A stretch of 64,000 bases of DNA from Flavobacteriales bacterium (GCA_027066365.1 JAMONV010000004.1:1-64000); one strand, 5' to 3'; shown: positions 15,903-26,958, counted from the first letter of the stretch. Notes: generated by a model from the letters alone, not told the origin. Numbers and translations: made by a program.

Positions 15903-18900
15903 ATGAAAAAAGGATTTTTTATCTTTTTTACGGCTATAACCGTTTTTTTGTTCGCTCAAACGGACACTTTGACACCGGTTACCAAAAAAATCCTCATCCA
16001 CGACAACATCACCCGTTTCGATACCGTTTCCGTATGGCCATTTCAGATCCGTTTATTGAAAGGAACAAAACCCGTAGCCGACAGCCTTTGGCAAGTTAAT
16101 GCCGTGCAAGCTTTCATTGTGTGGAAGCAAAAAAAATACCCCCGAGACAGTCTCACGATTTTCTATTGGCGCTATCCCGAAGCTTGGTATCAAGCCATTG
16201 CTACTTATCCCGAAGTAAAGGTTTTAAAGAAAAACCGTCCGAATCCGGTTTTAGTCCGGCAAACCGGATTTTTTGAAGGATTGGAAGCGGAGGGTTTTTG
16301 GGAAAAAGGCGCAATGAGCGGTAATCGCATGAATACATCTTCGCAGGGAATTTTAGCTCTCCGGCTCAAAGGCGAAATGGCGCCCGGAGTGCGTTTGACC
16401 GCTCACATTCGCGATGATAATTTGCCCTACGGTTATCAAGGTATCTCCACTCCCGTTAAAGACATCAATCGTATTTTTTTATCCGTAGTATCGGAACATT
16501 GGCATGTTTCCGGTGGTGACAGTTTGTGGCAGTTCAAATCGCCATTGGTGGCTTTTGAACGCGACAACAAAGGCATTGGCTTCGGACTGAAAAACGACCG
16601 GCAATCTTTGGATATAAATGTCGCTTTGGTGAAAGGTAAATTCGGACGTAATGTTTTCACTTTGCAAACCGCTCAATACGGTCCTTTCAAACTGCATACC
16701 GGAACAAACGATTATATTTACATTCTTCACGGCACCGAAAAAGTTTATCTCAACGGCATAAAACTCGACAAAAAACAATACACCATTGACTATGGCACCG
16801 GCGAAGTGCGCCTTAACCCTTCCTTGGATATCAAAGCTTATGACCGGATGGTGGTAGAATATCAATACGCCAATACATTCTACCGGCGTTGGACGACTTT
16901 TAGCGTCTGGCAAAAAAATACCCGGCGCAACCGGATTCGCTTTTTTTCGTTTAATGAAACCGACATGCCTCGTCAAAACATGTTTTTTAGCCCTGACAGC
17001 GCTACGGTGGAAACACTGCAACAAATTCCCGACCCGCAAAACATGCGCTTTCTCGCTGCCAAACCTTCCGGTTGGGATGATAACAAAATTCTTTATACTA
17101 AAGAAGTCAACGGCAATCGAGTTATCTTCCGTTATGCCTCCGAACCCGGAAACCTACAACTCTATGAAGTCCGCTTTCGTTATGTAGGAAAACAAAAAGG
17201 AGATTATGTTGTGGAACAAATCACCGGCAAAGGTAAAATCATGCGGTATGCCGGAAACGGAAACGGAGACTACACGCCCAGCTTCCCACTGAATGCGCCC
17301 GAAAACAATTGGCTAACCGGCGTGGAATGGAATTATTCCGACAGCCTTATTCGTTCGGATAATCAATTGGTGTTCAATAAATTTAATCCGAATATGTTTT
17401 ATTTATCCAAATCCAATATTCAATACACCTTGGCTTTTCATTCCAAAACCGACCGTACTATTTACACCCGAAACGGAGCGCAGCATACACTTGGTTATGA
17501 AATTCGACAACTTCCTTCGCGATATCATCCCGGCGACCGTCTCTTTGAGCCCGATTTTGAAAATGATTGGGATCTGAATAACGCACAAGGGAAACACCGG
17601 TTTTACGCTTTGAATTGGAGCTATTCAAACGACAAAAATCAAATCATCTGGCAACCTGCATTTCTGCAATTAAGAGACAGTATCAAACTTTTTCATATGT
17701 CCCTCCACAATGATTTAGGACACAAATTCTGGCATTGGCACGGCAAACACTTCTGGTTAAAGGGTCAAAAAAATCCAGGCGATAAGACTTTGTATTTCGG
17801 AAGTGTAAATCGCTTGTCGTATCATCGCGGACATTGGACGCCTGCCATTCAAGTCGATTTCAGAAAACGCAACGATAAAATTTCCGGATGGGCGGACTCC
17901 CTAAATTATGCTTACGTGCGCATCGAACCTTCCATCGGTTATAAAACTCCGAGAAATAGTTTTAAACTTCAAACCGGACAAACCCGTGTCGATAGCATCC
18001 GTCAAGGTCGTTTTACCCGTGTTTCCAATCAACGGCAAGTGCGCTTTCAGGCTTTGCACAAACAAAAAAATTTCAATACATCTTTGACAATCGGCTACCT
18101 CACCGATGCTTATCACCGGGGAAACAATCAATGGTTGGTCATCACTTCCGTCGAATGGAACGATCGCAATAATATAACCCCGCTACGCATTTCTTTATCC
18201 CGTTATGCCGACAAAACCTCCGTTCGTGAAGTAGTCTATACACGTGTTCCCGACGGACAAGGACAATACCGGTGGATTGATTATAACGGAAACGGTATTG
18301 AGGACCCGGACGAATTCGAACCCGCCTACTACAGCGATCAAGCCGATTATATTCGCGTGTTGCTTCCTTCCAATCGTTTTATAAATACTTACCGTTCTCA
18401 AGCAAAAATCGAATGGATTCTACAACCTTCACAAACAGGCAAACGGCCTCGCCGGTTTAATTGGCAAAACCGCTTGGATATCGACATAGACTTTCAGCAT
18501 ACCGGAAATTCGTTGGAGATACTTTTATCGCCCGTTCGAAATCTCTTAAACGGTCATCAACGAATCAACAATACGTGGAATTGGCAATTCAAACCCGGAT
18601 GGCAAATCGAGTATCAATTCGCTTTACAACAAAATAGCGAAAATTTGTATTACGGATTAAAACGAAATTTTATGCGTATCCATCAATGGCGTTTAAGCAA
18701 AACCTTTGCCCGCTTTTGGAAAGCCGCTATCCGCTTGACCAAAACAACACACACACACTTTGAAGAAGAATTTCCGCTTAAAAATTATCATTTGGAGAAA
18801 ACCGAATACGGTTTTCCCTTAAGTTTCAAAAACAAGGATTTTTCTTTCGTTTTACAATGGCAAAAAGACAATGCAGTTTCGATACATTCCGTGGAAAATC

Positions 18901-19184
18901 TTCAAAGCGTTCAATGGAAAGTCCGCTTGCAATATCACCGGAAAAAAAGCCGTTGGGATTTGGATGCCGCCTATATTCGTAATCATTTCCAAGGAAATTT
19001 CCGTTCACCCGCCGCTTATATCATGCTTCGAGGACTGCACCCCGGGAAAAACTATACACAGTCGATAAGTTGGCAATATCGTCTGGGGAAAAACACACAC
19101 TTAATTTTGCAATATCACTGGCGTGTATCCGAAAATAATCCGCCCGTGCACACCGGACAAATCAAAATCAGAATGGATTTTTAA
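15903..19184 (+). CDS. Large predicted outer-membrane beta-barrel protein
   Basis: The 1093-aa protein has a signal peptide (residues 1-18, FAQ). The N-terminal third is a beta-rich exported domain. At about residues 283-320 is a strand set with the motif YTIDYGTGEVRLNP followed by VEYQYANTF. That pattern also occurs in SprA-like translocon proteins and related large Bacteroidota barrels. The remainder alternates aromatic and polar residues and ends HTGQIKIRMDF, a typical barrel terminus. A Ca-binding-like loop, DYNGNGIEDPDEFEP, lies near residue 797. It is half the size of SprA, so I do not call it SprA. It is transcribed alone, with a convergent DUF1599 gene after it. Confidence 0.65.
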   Translation: MKKGFFIFFTAITVFLFAQTDTLTPVTKKILIHDNITRFDTVSVWPFQIRLLKGTKPVADSLWQVNAVQAFIVWKQKKYPRDSLTIFYWRYPEAWYQAIATYPEVKVLKKNRPNPVLVRQTGFFEGLEAEGFWEKGAMSGNRMNTSSQGILALRLKGEMAPGVRLTAHIRDDNLPYGYQGISTPVKDINRIFLSVVSEHWHVSGGDSLWQFKSPLVAFERDNKGIGFGLKNDRQSLDINVALVKGKFGRNVFTLQTAQYGPFKLHTGTNDYIYILHGTEKVYLNGIKLDKKQYTIDYGTGEVRLNPSLDIKAYDRMVVEYQYANTFYRRWTTFSVWQKNTRRNRIRFFSFNETDMPRQNMFFSPDSATVETLQQIPDPQNMRFLAAKPSGWDDNKILYTKEVNGNRVIFRYASEPGNLQLYEVRFRYVGKQKGDYVVEQITGKGKIMRYAGNGNGDYTPSFPLNAPENNWLTGVEWNYSDSLIRSDNQLVFNKFNPNMFYLSKSNIQYTLAFHSKTDRTIYTRNGAQHTLGYEIRQLPSRYHPGDRLFEPDFENDWDLNNAQGKHRFYALNWSYSNDKNQIIWQPAFLQLRDSIKLFHMSLHNDLGHKFWHWHGKHFWLKGQKNPGDKTLYFGSVNRLSYHRGHWTPAIQVDFRKRNDKISGWADSLNYAYVRIEPSIGYKTPRNSFKLQTGQTRVDSIRQGRFTRVSNQRQVRFQALHKQKNFNTSLTIGYLTDAYHRGNNQWLVITSVEWNDRNNITPLRISLSRYADKTSVREVVYTRVPDGQGQYRWIDYNGNGIEDPDEFEPAYYSDQADYIRVLLPSNRFINTYRSQAKIEWILQPSQTGKRPRRFNWQNRLDIDIDFQHTGNSLEILLSPVRNLLNGHQRINNTWNWQFKPGWQIEYQFALQQNSENLYYGLKRNFMRIHQWRLSKTFARFWKAAIRLTKTTHTHFEEEFPLKNYHLEKTEYGFPLSFKNKDFSFVLQWQKDNAVSIHSVENLQSVQWKVRLQYHRKKSRWDLDAAYIRNHFQGNFRSPAAYIMLRGLHPGKNYTQSISWQYRLGKNTHLILQYHWRVSENNPPVHTGQIKIRMDF

Positions 19185-19203
19185 TGCCAAAGCAACTCCA
19201 ATC

Positions 19204-19758
19204 CTAGTTCATTTCCCTTCCTTCCAATTCCGATAAAATCAAAGCGAAAACAGCATAATTCAAAATATCGCGATAATTTCCTTCCACCCCTTCCGACACT
19301 TTGGTTTTTCCCCGGTTTTCTTCGATTTGTTTAATACGCAGTAGCTTTTGCAATATCAAATCGGTCATGGATGATATGCGCATTTCTCGCCAAGCTTCAT
19401 CGTAATCATGGGTTTTGCGGAGCATTAATTGTTTGGATTTGTTCACTTCTTCGTCATATAATTTTTCCGCTTCTTCGGGGGATAAATCCGGCTCATCGAC
19501 AACGCCCTTTCGCCATTGAATCAAAGCCATGGCGGCATAATTAATCAAGGCATAAAAAGCATCCTCCGGTTGTTCGTTGACCATCATTTTTCCGGTCTGT
19601 TGGATTTGGCGCAATCGTTTGGCTTTGATATACATTTGATCGGTCAAGGAAGGCAATCGTAAAATACGCCATGACACACCGTAATCGTCCATTTTGTTTT
19701 TAAATATCGTTCGTGCTTTCCGGATTATTTGATCATATTGTTCCGAGGTATTTTTCAT
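19204..19758 (-). CDS. DUF1599 domain protein
   Basis: The 184-aa protein is made of two similar halves. Each has a KSK/RKA-type helix, a DYG-x-SWR or DYDEAWR motif, a DQMYIKAKRL or DLILQKLLRI helix and a final ALINYAAMALI or DILNYAVFALI helix. This is the DUF1599 duplication seen across Bacteroidota; the domain is often called a nucleotide-modification or MazG-like helical family, but no activity is established that I can cite. It overlaps the next gene (19755-20081) by 4 nt, in one operon with rocD. Confidence 0.85.
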   Translation of the reverse strand: MKNTSEQYDQIIRKARTIFKNKMDDYGVSWRILRLPSLTDQMYIKAKRLRQIQQTGKMMVNEQPEDAFYALINYAAMALIQWRKGVVDEPDLSPEEAEKLYDEEVNKSKQLMLRKTHDYDEAWREMRISSMTDLILQKLLRIKQIEENRGKTKVSEGVEGNYRDILNYAVFALILSELEGREMN

Positions 19759-20081
19759 GGCATTTTATCGTTGGTTTTATTCTTTAATCGTTCGCTCATT
19801 TCTTCCAATGAAGGAATATGCACATCTTTGATTTCGGGTCTTTCGGTTTCTTCTTCATCATTTTCGCCCGGTGGGGGTTTGGGGTTGTCATAGGCCCAAT
19901 TTTGTGTGGCTTTATAAAAACTTGTCAACATTATTCCGAACATTAATAATAAAAACCATAATTGCTCTTGCGTATCCGGTTTCGATTTTTCATAAGCCAA
20001 AGCGATTCCGGCAATAAAAATCAAAACATAATATAAAGCTTGAATATTTTTTGGCCGGTTATGAATTTTCTTAACCCCCAT
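19755..20081 (-). CDS. Small membrane protein of unknown function
   Basis: The 108-aa protein has two predicted transmembrane helices (about residues 14-30 and 41-57) followed by an acidic, Pro-rich cytosolic tail containing [10 protein letters not shown]. It overlaps rocD by 11 nt upstream and the DUF1599 gene by 4 nt downstream, so the three are translated as a unit. The family is not recognised. Confidence 0.65.
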   Translation of the reverse strand: MGVKKIHNRPKNIQALYYVLIFIAGIALAYEKSKPDTQEQLWFLLLMFGIMLTSFYKATQNWAYDNPKPPPGENDEEETERPEIKDVHIPSLEEMSERLKNKTNDKMP

Positions 20082-21312
20082 AATTTCGAATTACCGAAGC
20101 GATAATGTCAACCGCTTCGTTGATTTGATCGTCCGTAATCACCAAGGGCGGTGCAAAACGTATGATGTTGCCGTGTGTTGGTTTGGCCAGCAATCCTTTA
20201 TCCGCCAATTGCAAGCAGATATTCCAAGCCGTGTCGCTTTCGGGTGTATCGTTAATAACCATGGCATTAAGCAAGCCTTTTCCGCGGATTTGTTTCACCA
20301 ACGGGATATTTTCGGTTTTTTTTCGCAATTCCGACCGGAAAATTTCTCCCGTGCGAGCGGCATTTTCGGCTAAATGTTCGTCCTTCACCACTTGTAATGC
20401 TTCCACCGCCACGGCAGCCGCAATGGGATTTCCGCCGAAGGTGGAACCGTGTTGGCCGGGTTTGATGCTCAACATAATGTCGTCGTCGGCCAAGACTGCT
20501 GATATGGGATACACTCCGCCCGACAAGGCTTTGCCCAGGATTAACACGTCGGGGCGAACGTTTTCGTGCTGCGAAGCCAATAATTTTCCGGTGCGCGCAA
20601 TGCCGGTTTGAATTTCATCGGCAATCAGGAGGCAGCCGTATTGTTCGCAAAGTTTTTTGGCACCGGCCAAATAGCCTTTGTCGGGAACGTTTACGCCCGC
20701 TTCGCCCTGAATGGGTTCCACAAGGAAAGCCACCGTACCGGGATTTTGGTGCAAGGTTTGTTCCAAGGCATCCAAATTATTATAAGGAACGGTCAGAAAA
20801 CCCGGCGTATAAGGACCGAAACCTTCTTTGGCTTCGGGGTCTGTTGAGAAAGAAACAATGGTAACGGTACGTCCGTGGAAATTACCTTCCGCCGTGATGA
20901 TTTTGGCCTCGTAGGGTTTGATTCCTTTTTTTTCGTAGGCCCATTTTCGCACCAATTTGATGGCGGTTTCCACGCCTTCGGCGCCGGTGTTCATCGGCAG
21001 CACCTTATCGTAGCCGAAATATCCGGTAATGAATTTTTCGTAAGGACCGAGCTTGTCGTTATAAAAAGCACGCGAGGTGAGCGCCAAGCGCTGCGCTTGC
21101 TCTTGCAACACTTTTACGATTCGCGGATGTCCATGCCCTTGATTCACCGCCGAATATGCCGACAGAAAATCGTAATAACGTTTACCTTCCACATCCCAAA
21201 CAAACACTCCCCGGCCTTTGGTTAAAACTACCGGCAAGGGATGATAATTATGTGCACCGTAGCGATCTTCAAGTTCGATGTAATATTGCGAATGATTTAG
21301 GGTTTCCGTCAT
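20071..21312 (-). CDS. rocD: Ornithine aminotransferase
   Basis: The 413-aa class III PLP aminotransferase converts ornithine and 2-oxoglutarate to glutamate semialdehyde and glutamate. Motifs are [16 protein letters not shown] near residue 48, [14 protein letters not shown] near 104, [14 protein letters not shown] near 196, [12 protein letters not shown] near 230 and the PLP lysine in [16 protein letters not shown] near 259. All agree closely with RocD/OAT rather than acetylornithine aminotransferase. It is first in a three-gene unit with the small membrane protein and DUF1599. Role: arginine/ornithine catabolism or proline supply. Confidence 0.95.
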   Translation of the reverse strand: MTETLNHSQYYIELEDRYGAHNYHPLPVVLTKGRGVFVWDVEGKRYYDFLSAYSAVNQGHGHPRIVKVLQEQAQRLALTSRAFYNDKLGPYEKFITGYFGYDKVLPMNTGAEGVETAIKLVRKWAYEKKGIKPYEAKIITAEGNFHGRTVTIVSFSTDPEAKEGFGPYTPGFLTVPYNNLDALEQTLHQNPGTVAFLVEPIQGEAGVNVPDKGYLAGAKKLCEQYGCLLIADEIQTGIARTGKLLASQHENVRPDVLILGKALSGGVYPISAVLADDDIMLSIKPGQHGSTFGGNPIAAAVAVEALQVVKDEHLAENAARTGEIFRSELRKKTENIPLVKQIRGKGLLNAMVINDTPESDTAWNICLQLADKGLLAKPTHGNIIRFAPPLVITDDQINEAVDIIASVIRNYGG

Positions 21313-21372
21313 ATTATTTTTCCGGTTTAAATTTTATGGTGTAAAAATAATGAATATTTTTTGTAAGCCCTA

Positions 21373-21407
21373 CAAAAAAAAAGACCGGCAAATTTCGCCG
21401 GTCTTTC
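21373..21407 (-). terminator. Terminator of the giant repeat-protein gene
   Basis: AAAGACCGGC (21380-21389) pairs with GCCGGTCTTT (21397-21406). On the minus strand it is followed by a run of nine T (the A-run at 21374-21382), so it ends transcripts from 21427-26958, 20 bp after the stop codon. Confidence 0.85.
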
Positions 21408-21426
21408 AATTCTAATGGAAAGAAGT

Positions 21427-24400
21427 TTATTCTTTAACAAACTTGAATGTAGCAACATCATCTCTCGAATAGAATTTAATCAAATAAACTGCGGATTTAA
21501 GCTTTCCGATATACAGTTTGTTTTCTTTGGGTTTTGATTGGTCTATTAATACTTGACCGGATAAATCGATTACTTGAATACGGTCGATTGTTCTATCGGT
21601 AGACCAATGAATGCTGTTTGTGGCGGGATTAGGAAAGATACCGAAGAATCCGGCAAACATTTCTTGAACGGTTACATTAGGCGAATATGCACACACACCT
21701 ATGTCTCCGAAGTTATTGTTGCCGAAATCCCAAAGTCTGATATAATAGGTGGTATTGGCGGGAATATTGGAAACGGTAACTTTGGCCATCAAATCACCAT
21801 TTGCTATGTCGGCATCGTCTGTGCAGGAAATCAAATTCAGATTATTGCAATTGCCGGTGTAAACAGCCATTGCCGGGTTTTTAAAATCACTTCCGCTAAT
21901 ATATGTTGTTTCAATATGAAGCGTATCCAATCCCGAAGGCACATATACCGAATACCAAATATCACCACCTTGATAATTTCCACAGCTTGGTGCGGGAACA
22001 TTGGAATCCGTTGCGCCCAAATTGGTGCCGGTAGTGGGTGAGCAAGAGGAATAGATAATCAAATCTTCGGCATTGACACATTCGTCATTAGCAGGCGGGG
22101 CGGGATATTCTTCAATCGCCACCGTATATGGACCGAGGAAATAATATCCTTCGTCTTGCCATGTTTTTAGGATATACGCCTGCCCCGGAGTAAGTCCCTC
22201 GATGATTTTGACCGGTTCATTATACCAACATGCAATTTCATTTCCACCGCAGGTATCATAGATAGCGGATCTTACCCAATTTCCTTCCGGTCCTCCGTAA
22301 AGTATTCTTATTTTTCCGCTGGCCGGGGCGGTAAAACTGAAGAATGCATCCAAGTCGTTGTTTATGTTAGGATCACAGGATGATTGTATTCCACTTGAGG
22401 TTAAATAAATGGAATATACTTCCGTTTCATTTCCTGCACTTTGACCGTAAGGATAAACGGAAAGAGCTTGTGCGGTGGCACATTCATTGAAAGCGGGAGG
22501 TACGGGTGTTTCTTCCAATAATACCGTAAAATCCCCCGCTCTATTATCCCTTGTCCATAGTTGAAGAATGTAATTTTGTCCGGGGGTTAAACCCGTTACC
22601 AATTCTGTTCCGTAAATATGTCCTATACATTCTACCGGTAATGTACCGCAAGATTCGTATACGGCACCTTCTACCCAATATCCGCTATTTCCGTTAACCA
22701 AGATATTGACTTCCCCATTGGCCGGGGCCGTAAATTCATAGAAAAGATCCAAGTTCGTGGAAGATGATGATGCACAGGGAGGATTGGAATAAGGGCCGGG
22801 AGTAGCATTGCGTGTAGTCGCATGGGTTTCATGTCCCGCTCCTTGACCGGACGGATAAACGGTCAAGTATTCGGGGGTGCTGCAATTATCATTGGCGGGA
22901 ACGGGAGGATTTTCTTCCAAATAGAAGAAGAATTCTCGAGTTGTATACTCATAGGTCCACATTTGTAAAACATAGGTTTGTCCCGGAGTAAGTCCAGTAA
23001 TATGATGCAATCGATATTCTTGCCCCCAAGTCCCCCAAGCGCGACAATACACTTCATTACCGTTACATGTATCATAAACGGTTACACCGGTAAATAAGTG
23101 AGGAAAGTAATTATCTGATGTATATAACCACACTTCGCCATCCGCCGGGGCAGTAAAAGTATAGAATAAATCGTTGTAACTTCCGTAACTACAAGAGGGA
23201 TCCAATCCACTTGCCGAAGCTTCCAATGTATTGGCATAAGTTACATTTGCTTGCCCCGAGCCGGCGGGATATACATTGACAGGAATGGCATTGGAGCAAT
23301 CGTTATTGGGAGCTAATTGAGGCGCTGTCTCTTCTAACACAAAATTATATTCGCCCGGGTAGCTGTCTGGAGTGGATAGTTGGAGAATATAATTTTGCCC
23401 CGGAGTCAGCCCGGTTATTAAACTTTGGTAATCAGCTAAGTCACAATATACTTCCTGACCTCCGCAAGAATTATAAATCGTGGCATAGATTCTCCATGTA
23501 GGGGAACCAAGGGTTTTAATCCACATTTGGCCGTTGGAAGGTGCAGTAAAGGAGTAAAAAACATCCAAATTGGGTGAAAAAAAGGTACAGGAAGTCTGTC
23601 CGTATTGACTTTCCGAAGCGCCCCAAGTATTGAAAGTGGTTTCATTTCCGTCTCCCATACCGAAAGGATATACATTAACGGGTAATGCATTGGAGCAATC
23701 GTCATTCGCGGGATGAGTATCGGGTGTTTCTTCCAATGCTAATGTATAAACACCCGTATCGGAAAAATAATGGGAATACCAGGTTTGTAAAATATAGGTT
23801 TGTCCCGGTGTCAATCCCGTAACCAGTCTTGCCGGGCCACCGTTATCACAATAAACTTCCTGTCCGCCGCAAGTATCATAGATTGCTACATGTGCATATG
23901 GTGAATTGGATAAAATCCATACTTTTCCGTTGTCAGGAGCCGTAAAGGAATAGAACATATCGGGTTTGGTACTCAAATTGTCACATGAAAGACTGGTATA
24001 TTGGCTTACAGTGCCATGCGCCGTATTGACTGTGATTTCGTGTCCGTTGCTTGCTCCGTGAGGATAAACCGTTAAGGGCATGGCGCCCGAACATTCATCA
24101 TGTGCGGGTGGGGTACCCAGAACCACATTATATTCGCCGGCAATATAATCGTCGGTCCAAAGTTGCAATACATAATTTTGACCGGGATTTAACCCCGTTA
24201 AGGTTAAAGGACGGGTATCCCCTGGTTGCGAACAAGCCACTTCCGATCCCCCGCAACTTACATACACGGCAATACCTACTACTCTGTCAGTATGAATTAT
24301 AACATTTCCGGTAGAAGGTGCCGTGAAAGTATAAAATACATCCAAATTATCGCCGTAAGGATCACAACTCGTTTGGGCATATTGACTGGACGAGGCACCC

Positions 24401-26958
24401 AAGGTATTAAATACGGTTTCGTTCCCGGTCATTTGATCGGCGGGATAAACCGTTAAGGTATCCGCTGAAGAACATCCGTCATTAGACGGAGCCGGCGGCA
24501 CTTCTTCGAGTAATACGGTGAAATCACCCGCATAAGCATCCGAAGTGGATAACTGTAATACATAATTTTGCCCCGGTGTAAGGCCCATAACGAGTTTTTG
24601 ACCGTTGGTATAATCACATGCCACTTGGTTTCCGCCACAACTTTCATAAATGGTAGCTATTACTCCCCATCCTGCATGTCCGCCGGTTTTTATCCATACT
24701 TTCCCATTGGAAGGAGCGGTAAAGGTATAAAACAGATCCAAAAGAGGTGCATATCCCGACCTTACACAAGAGGGAAAATATTGACTTTCCGTGGCACCCC
24801 AAGTGCTGGCGGCCGTTTCGTTACCCGCTCCTTGTCCGCTGGGATAAACCGTCAAATTAACGGGGTTGGAACAACCGTCATTGGCAGGAGCGGGTGGCAC
24901 TTCTTCCAAAGCAATAGAAAAACTTCCCGCATAAGCCGCGTCGGTCCATACTTGCAAATAATAGGTTTGTCCGGGCGTTAATCCTTTATACAATTTGCTT
25001 CTGCCTACAAATCCCATATCCCTGCTGTCACAATCTATTGCCGAACCACCGCAAGAATCATACAGGGCATATTCCACCCGGTAATTACCGGTTGAACCGC
25101 TGGAGATTAAAAGCCAAACTTTCCCGTTGGAGGGCGCTACAAAGGAATAAAACAAATCCAAATTATCGCCGTCATTATCACAGGATGTATTGGCATAAGG
25201 GCTGGAAAACGCGTTTCCGGTATTTACCAAAGTTTCATGACCGCCACTTTGACCGAAAGGGTAAACGGTTAAAGGATATGCGGTTTCGCACAAATTATTT
25301 TCTATATCCTCCAATACTATGCTAAATTCCCCGGCATTAAAACTGTCATGCCATACTTGTAAAATGTAATCGTTGCCCGGTGTAAGACCGGTTATGGTTT
25401 TAACCGGACCGTGACCGAAACAGTCTATTTCCGTTCCGCCACAGGCATCCAGAACGGCGGCTTCAATGAGAGAACCGTTATTTCCACCGGTTATAATTTT
25501 AATACCTCCCGATGCAGGAGCGGTGAAGCTATAAAACAGATCATAGTTGGTTCCGTAAGAATCACAAGAAGTGTGTGAATATTGGCTTGCCGTTGCGTTA
25601 ATTGTGGATTGCTGAATTTCGTTTCCGTTGCCTTGATTAAAGGGATATACCGGAAGATGCATGGCATTGCTGCAATCATCATTGGAAGGAGGTGTAAATT
25701 CTTCAAGAACAATGGAAAAACTTCCGACATCCGCCTCATCATGCCAAACCTGTAGAATATAATCTTGTCCGGGGGTTAAATTTTTAACTTTACGAATATT
25801 AGTCGTCTGGAAAAAACAAGCTATATTGTTTCCACCGCATTGATCATAAATGGCTATTTTGGAATATTGCCCATGTGTTCCCCCTGTTATTATTTTAACA
25901 GAACCGTTCGACGGCGCGGTAAAATGGTAAAACAAATCGTAATTGGGGCCTGTCGAGTCACAAGATGTCAGTGAATAAGCACTTGATGTGGCATACCGCG
26001 TATTTTGAACTATTTCATTACCGGATCCGGCATTTTCCGGATATACCGTCAATTGACGACTGTAATCGCAATTATTATTACAATAATAAGTAATGGAATC
26101 TCTTGATTGTAGGTTAGGGTTTTGATCGTTGACCACGGTAAATTGAACAACCGTTCCTTCATTATAAGGACCGAAAGTTAACGTGTCGGGAGTAGTAATT
26201 TGCCGGGATGTGCTTCCTTGGTCGTCGGAAATAGTGACGGAGTTGGCTCCCCCCAAATCGGTGACGGCTATTTGAACATTGAACCGGCTATTACTACAAT
26301 CTCCCGATGTGCTTAAGTCAAATACGGGTAGATTTACCGGCCATGCAATACATGAAACGGTATTGGAAATAGCGGTATTGAAAGAATATTCATAATATTC
26401 CGTATTACTTACTTTAATTCCTATTGTTGCCGAGGCACCGTAGTCGAATTGCGCATCGCCGAAATCCAAATCGGCATAACGGAATTCCACCGTATTACTT
26501 CCTTCAAACAACACCAGCTCAAATGTAGCATCGCCCACATTATTGTAATGCGGACGATGATCCCATTGAATAATAACGTAACGATTGGGCGCCGTTCCTT
26601 TTACTTCCCAATAAACATTTCCCGTATCATCATCTATATCGTCCCAAAAAGGATAAAATCCGGGAAGGGCGGAATTGTCACTTAAATTTTGATTTGAATA
26701 GCCGATATCACTTCCTGTATCATTAAAAAAAACCGCGCCGTTATTTCCAACCCTTAAATCGGATGAAGTTACCGCCCCTAATGTAAAGGAAAAGGGAATT
26801 TGTATGTTAGATTCACCGTCATCGGATAAATTTAAGGCGGTCCCCGTAGAAGAGATATCCTCGAATGCCGAGGTGCATTGATCGCTAAATCCCTGTGCAA
26901 AAACAGTCTTTGTCACTAATACCAGTAATACCGAAAGGGAGATGATATTTCTTTTCAT
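21427..26958 (-). CDS. Giant T9SS-secreted surface protein with ten tandem repeats
   Basis: The protein is about 1843 aa. It has a signal peptide (MKRNIISLSVLLV..FAQG) and an N-terminal beta domain to about residue 290. Ten tandem copies follow of a unit of about 125-135 aa whose hallmarks are ND-x-CS, L-T-V-YP, GNET, T-S-C-D, LFYSFTAP, CGG and LTPGQNYILQLW; an eleventh unit is divergent. The repeats resemble pre-peptidase C-terminal (PPC)-like beta sandwiches. The last 75 residues form a type A sorting domain (FGIFPNPA near its start, KFVKE at the end). It is probably exported by T9SS and fixed to the surface, perhaps for adhesion. Conserved Cys pairs per unit suggest disulfides. ATG 26958 lies just after the promoter. 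Confidence 0.85.
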   Translation of the reverse strand: MKRNIISLSVLLVLVTKTVFAQGFSDQCTSAFEDISSTGTALNLSDDGESNIQIPFSFTLGAVTSSDLRVGNNGAVFFNDTGSDIGYSNQNLSDNSALPGFYPFWDDIDDDTGNVYWEVKGTAPNRYVIIQWDHRPHYNNVGDATFELVLFEGSNTVEFRYADLDFGDAQFDYGASATIGIKVSNTEYYEYSFNTAISNTVSCIAWPVNLPVFDLSTSGDCSNSRFNVQIAVTDLGGANSVTISDDQGSTSRQITTPDTLTFGPYNEGTVVQFTVVNDQNPNLQSRDSITYYCNNNCDYSRQLTVYPENAGSGNEIVQNTRYATSSAYSLTSCDSTGPNYDLFYHFTAPSNGSVKIITGGTHGQYSKIAIYDQCGGNNIACFFQTTNIRKVKNLTPGQDYILQVWHDEADVGSFSIVLEEFTPPSNDDCSNAMHLPVYPFNQGNGNEIQQSTINATASQYSHTSCDSYGTNYDLFYSFTAPASGGIKIITGGNNGSLIEAAVLDACGGTEIDCFGHGPVKTITGLTPGNDYILQVWHDSFNAGEFSIVLEDIENNLCETAYPLTVYPFGQSGGHETLVNTGNAFSSPYANTSCDNDGDNLDLFYSFVAPSNGKVWLLISSGSTGNYRVEYALYDSCGGSAIDCDSRDMGFVGRSKLYKGLTPGQTYYLQVWTDAAYAGSFSIALEEVPPAPANDGCSNPVNLTVYPSGQGAGNETAASTWGATESQYFPSCVRSGYAPLLDLFYTFTAPSNGKVWIKTGGHAGWGVIATIYESCGGNQVACDYTNGQKLVMGLTPGQNYVLQLSTSDAYAGDFTVLLEEVPPAPSNDGCSSADTLTVYPADQMTGNETVFNTLGASSSQYAQTSCDPYGDNLDVFYTFTAPSTGNVIIHTDRVVGIAVYVSCGGSEVACSQPGDTRPLTLTGLNPGQNYVLQLWTDDYIAGEYNVVLGTPPAHDECSGAMPLTVYPHGASNGHEITVNTAHGTVSQYTSLSCDNLSTKPDMFYSFTAPDNGKVWILSNSPYAHVAIYDTCGGQEVYCDNGGPARLVTGLTPGQTYILQTWYSHYFSDTGVYTLALEETPDTHPANDDCSNALPVNVYPFGMGDGNETTFNTWGASESQYGQTSCTFFSPNLDVFYSFTAPSNGQMWIKTLGSPTWRIYATIYNSCGGQEVYCDLADYQSLITGLTPGQNYILQLSTPDSYPGEYNFVLEETAPQLAPNNDCSNAIPVNVYPAGSGQANVTYANTLEASASGLDPSCSYGSYNDLFYTFTAPADGEVWLYTSDNYFPHLFTGVTVYDTCNGNEVYCRAWGTWGQEYRLHHITGLTPGQTYVLQMWTYEYTTREFFFYLEENPPVPANDNCSTPEYLTVYPSGQGAGHETHATTRNATPGPYSNPPCASSSSTNLDLFYEFTAPANGEVNILVNGNSGYWVEGAVYESCGTLPVECIGHIYGTELVTGLTPGQNYILQLWTRDNRAGDFTVLLEETPVPPAFNECATAQALSVYPYGQSAGNETEVYSIYLTSSGIQSSCDPNINNDLDAFFSFTAPASGKIRILYGGPEGNWVRSAIYDTCGGNEIACWYNEPVKIIEGLTPGQAYILKTWQDEGYYFLGPYTVAIEEYPAPPANDECVNAEDLIIYSSCSPTTGTNLGATDSNVPAPSCGNYQGGDIWYSVYVPSGLDTLHIETTYISGSDFKNPAMAVYTGNCNNLNLISCTDDADIANGDLMAKVTVSNIPANTTYYIRLWDFGNNNFGDIGVCAYSPNVTVQEMFAGFFGIFPNPATNSIHWSTDRTIDRIQVIDLSGQVLIDQSKPKENKLYIGKLKSAVYLIKFYSRDDVATFKFVKE

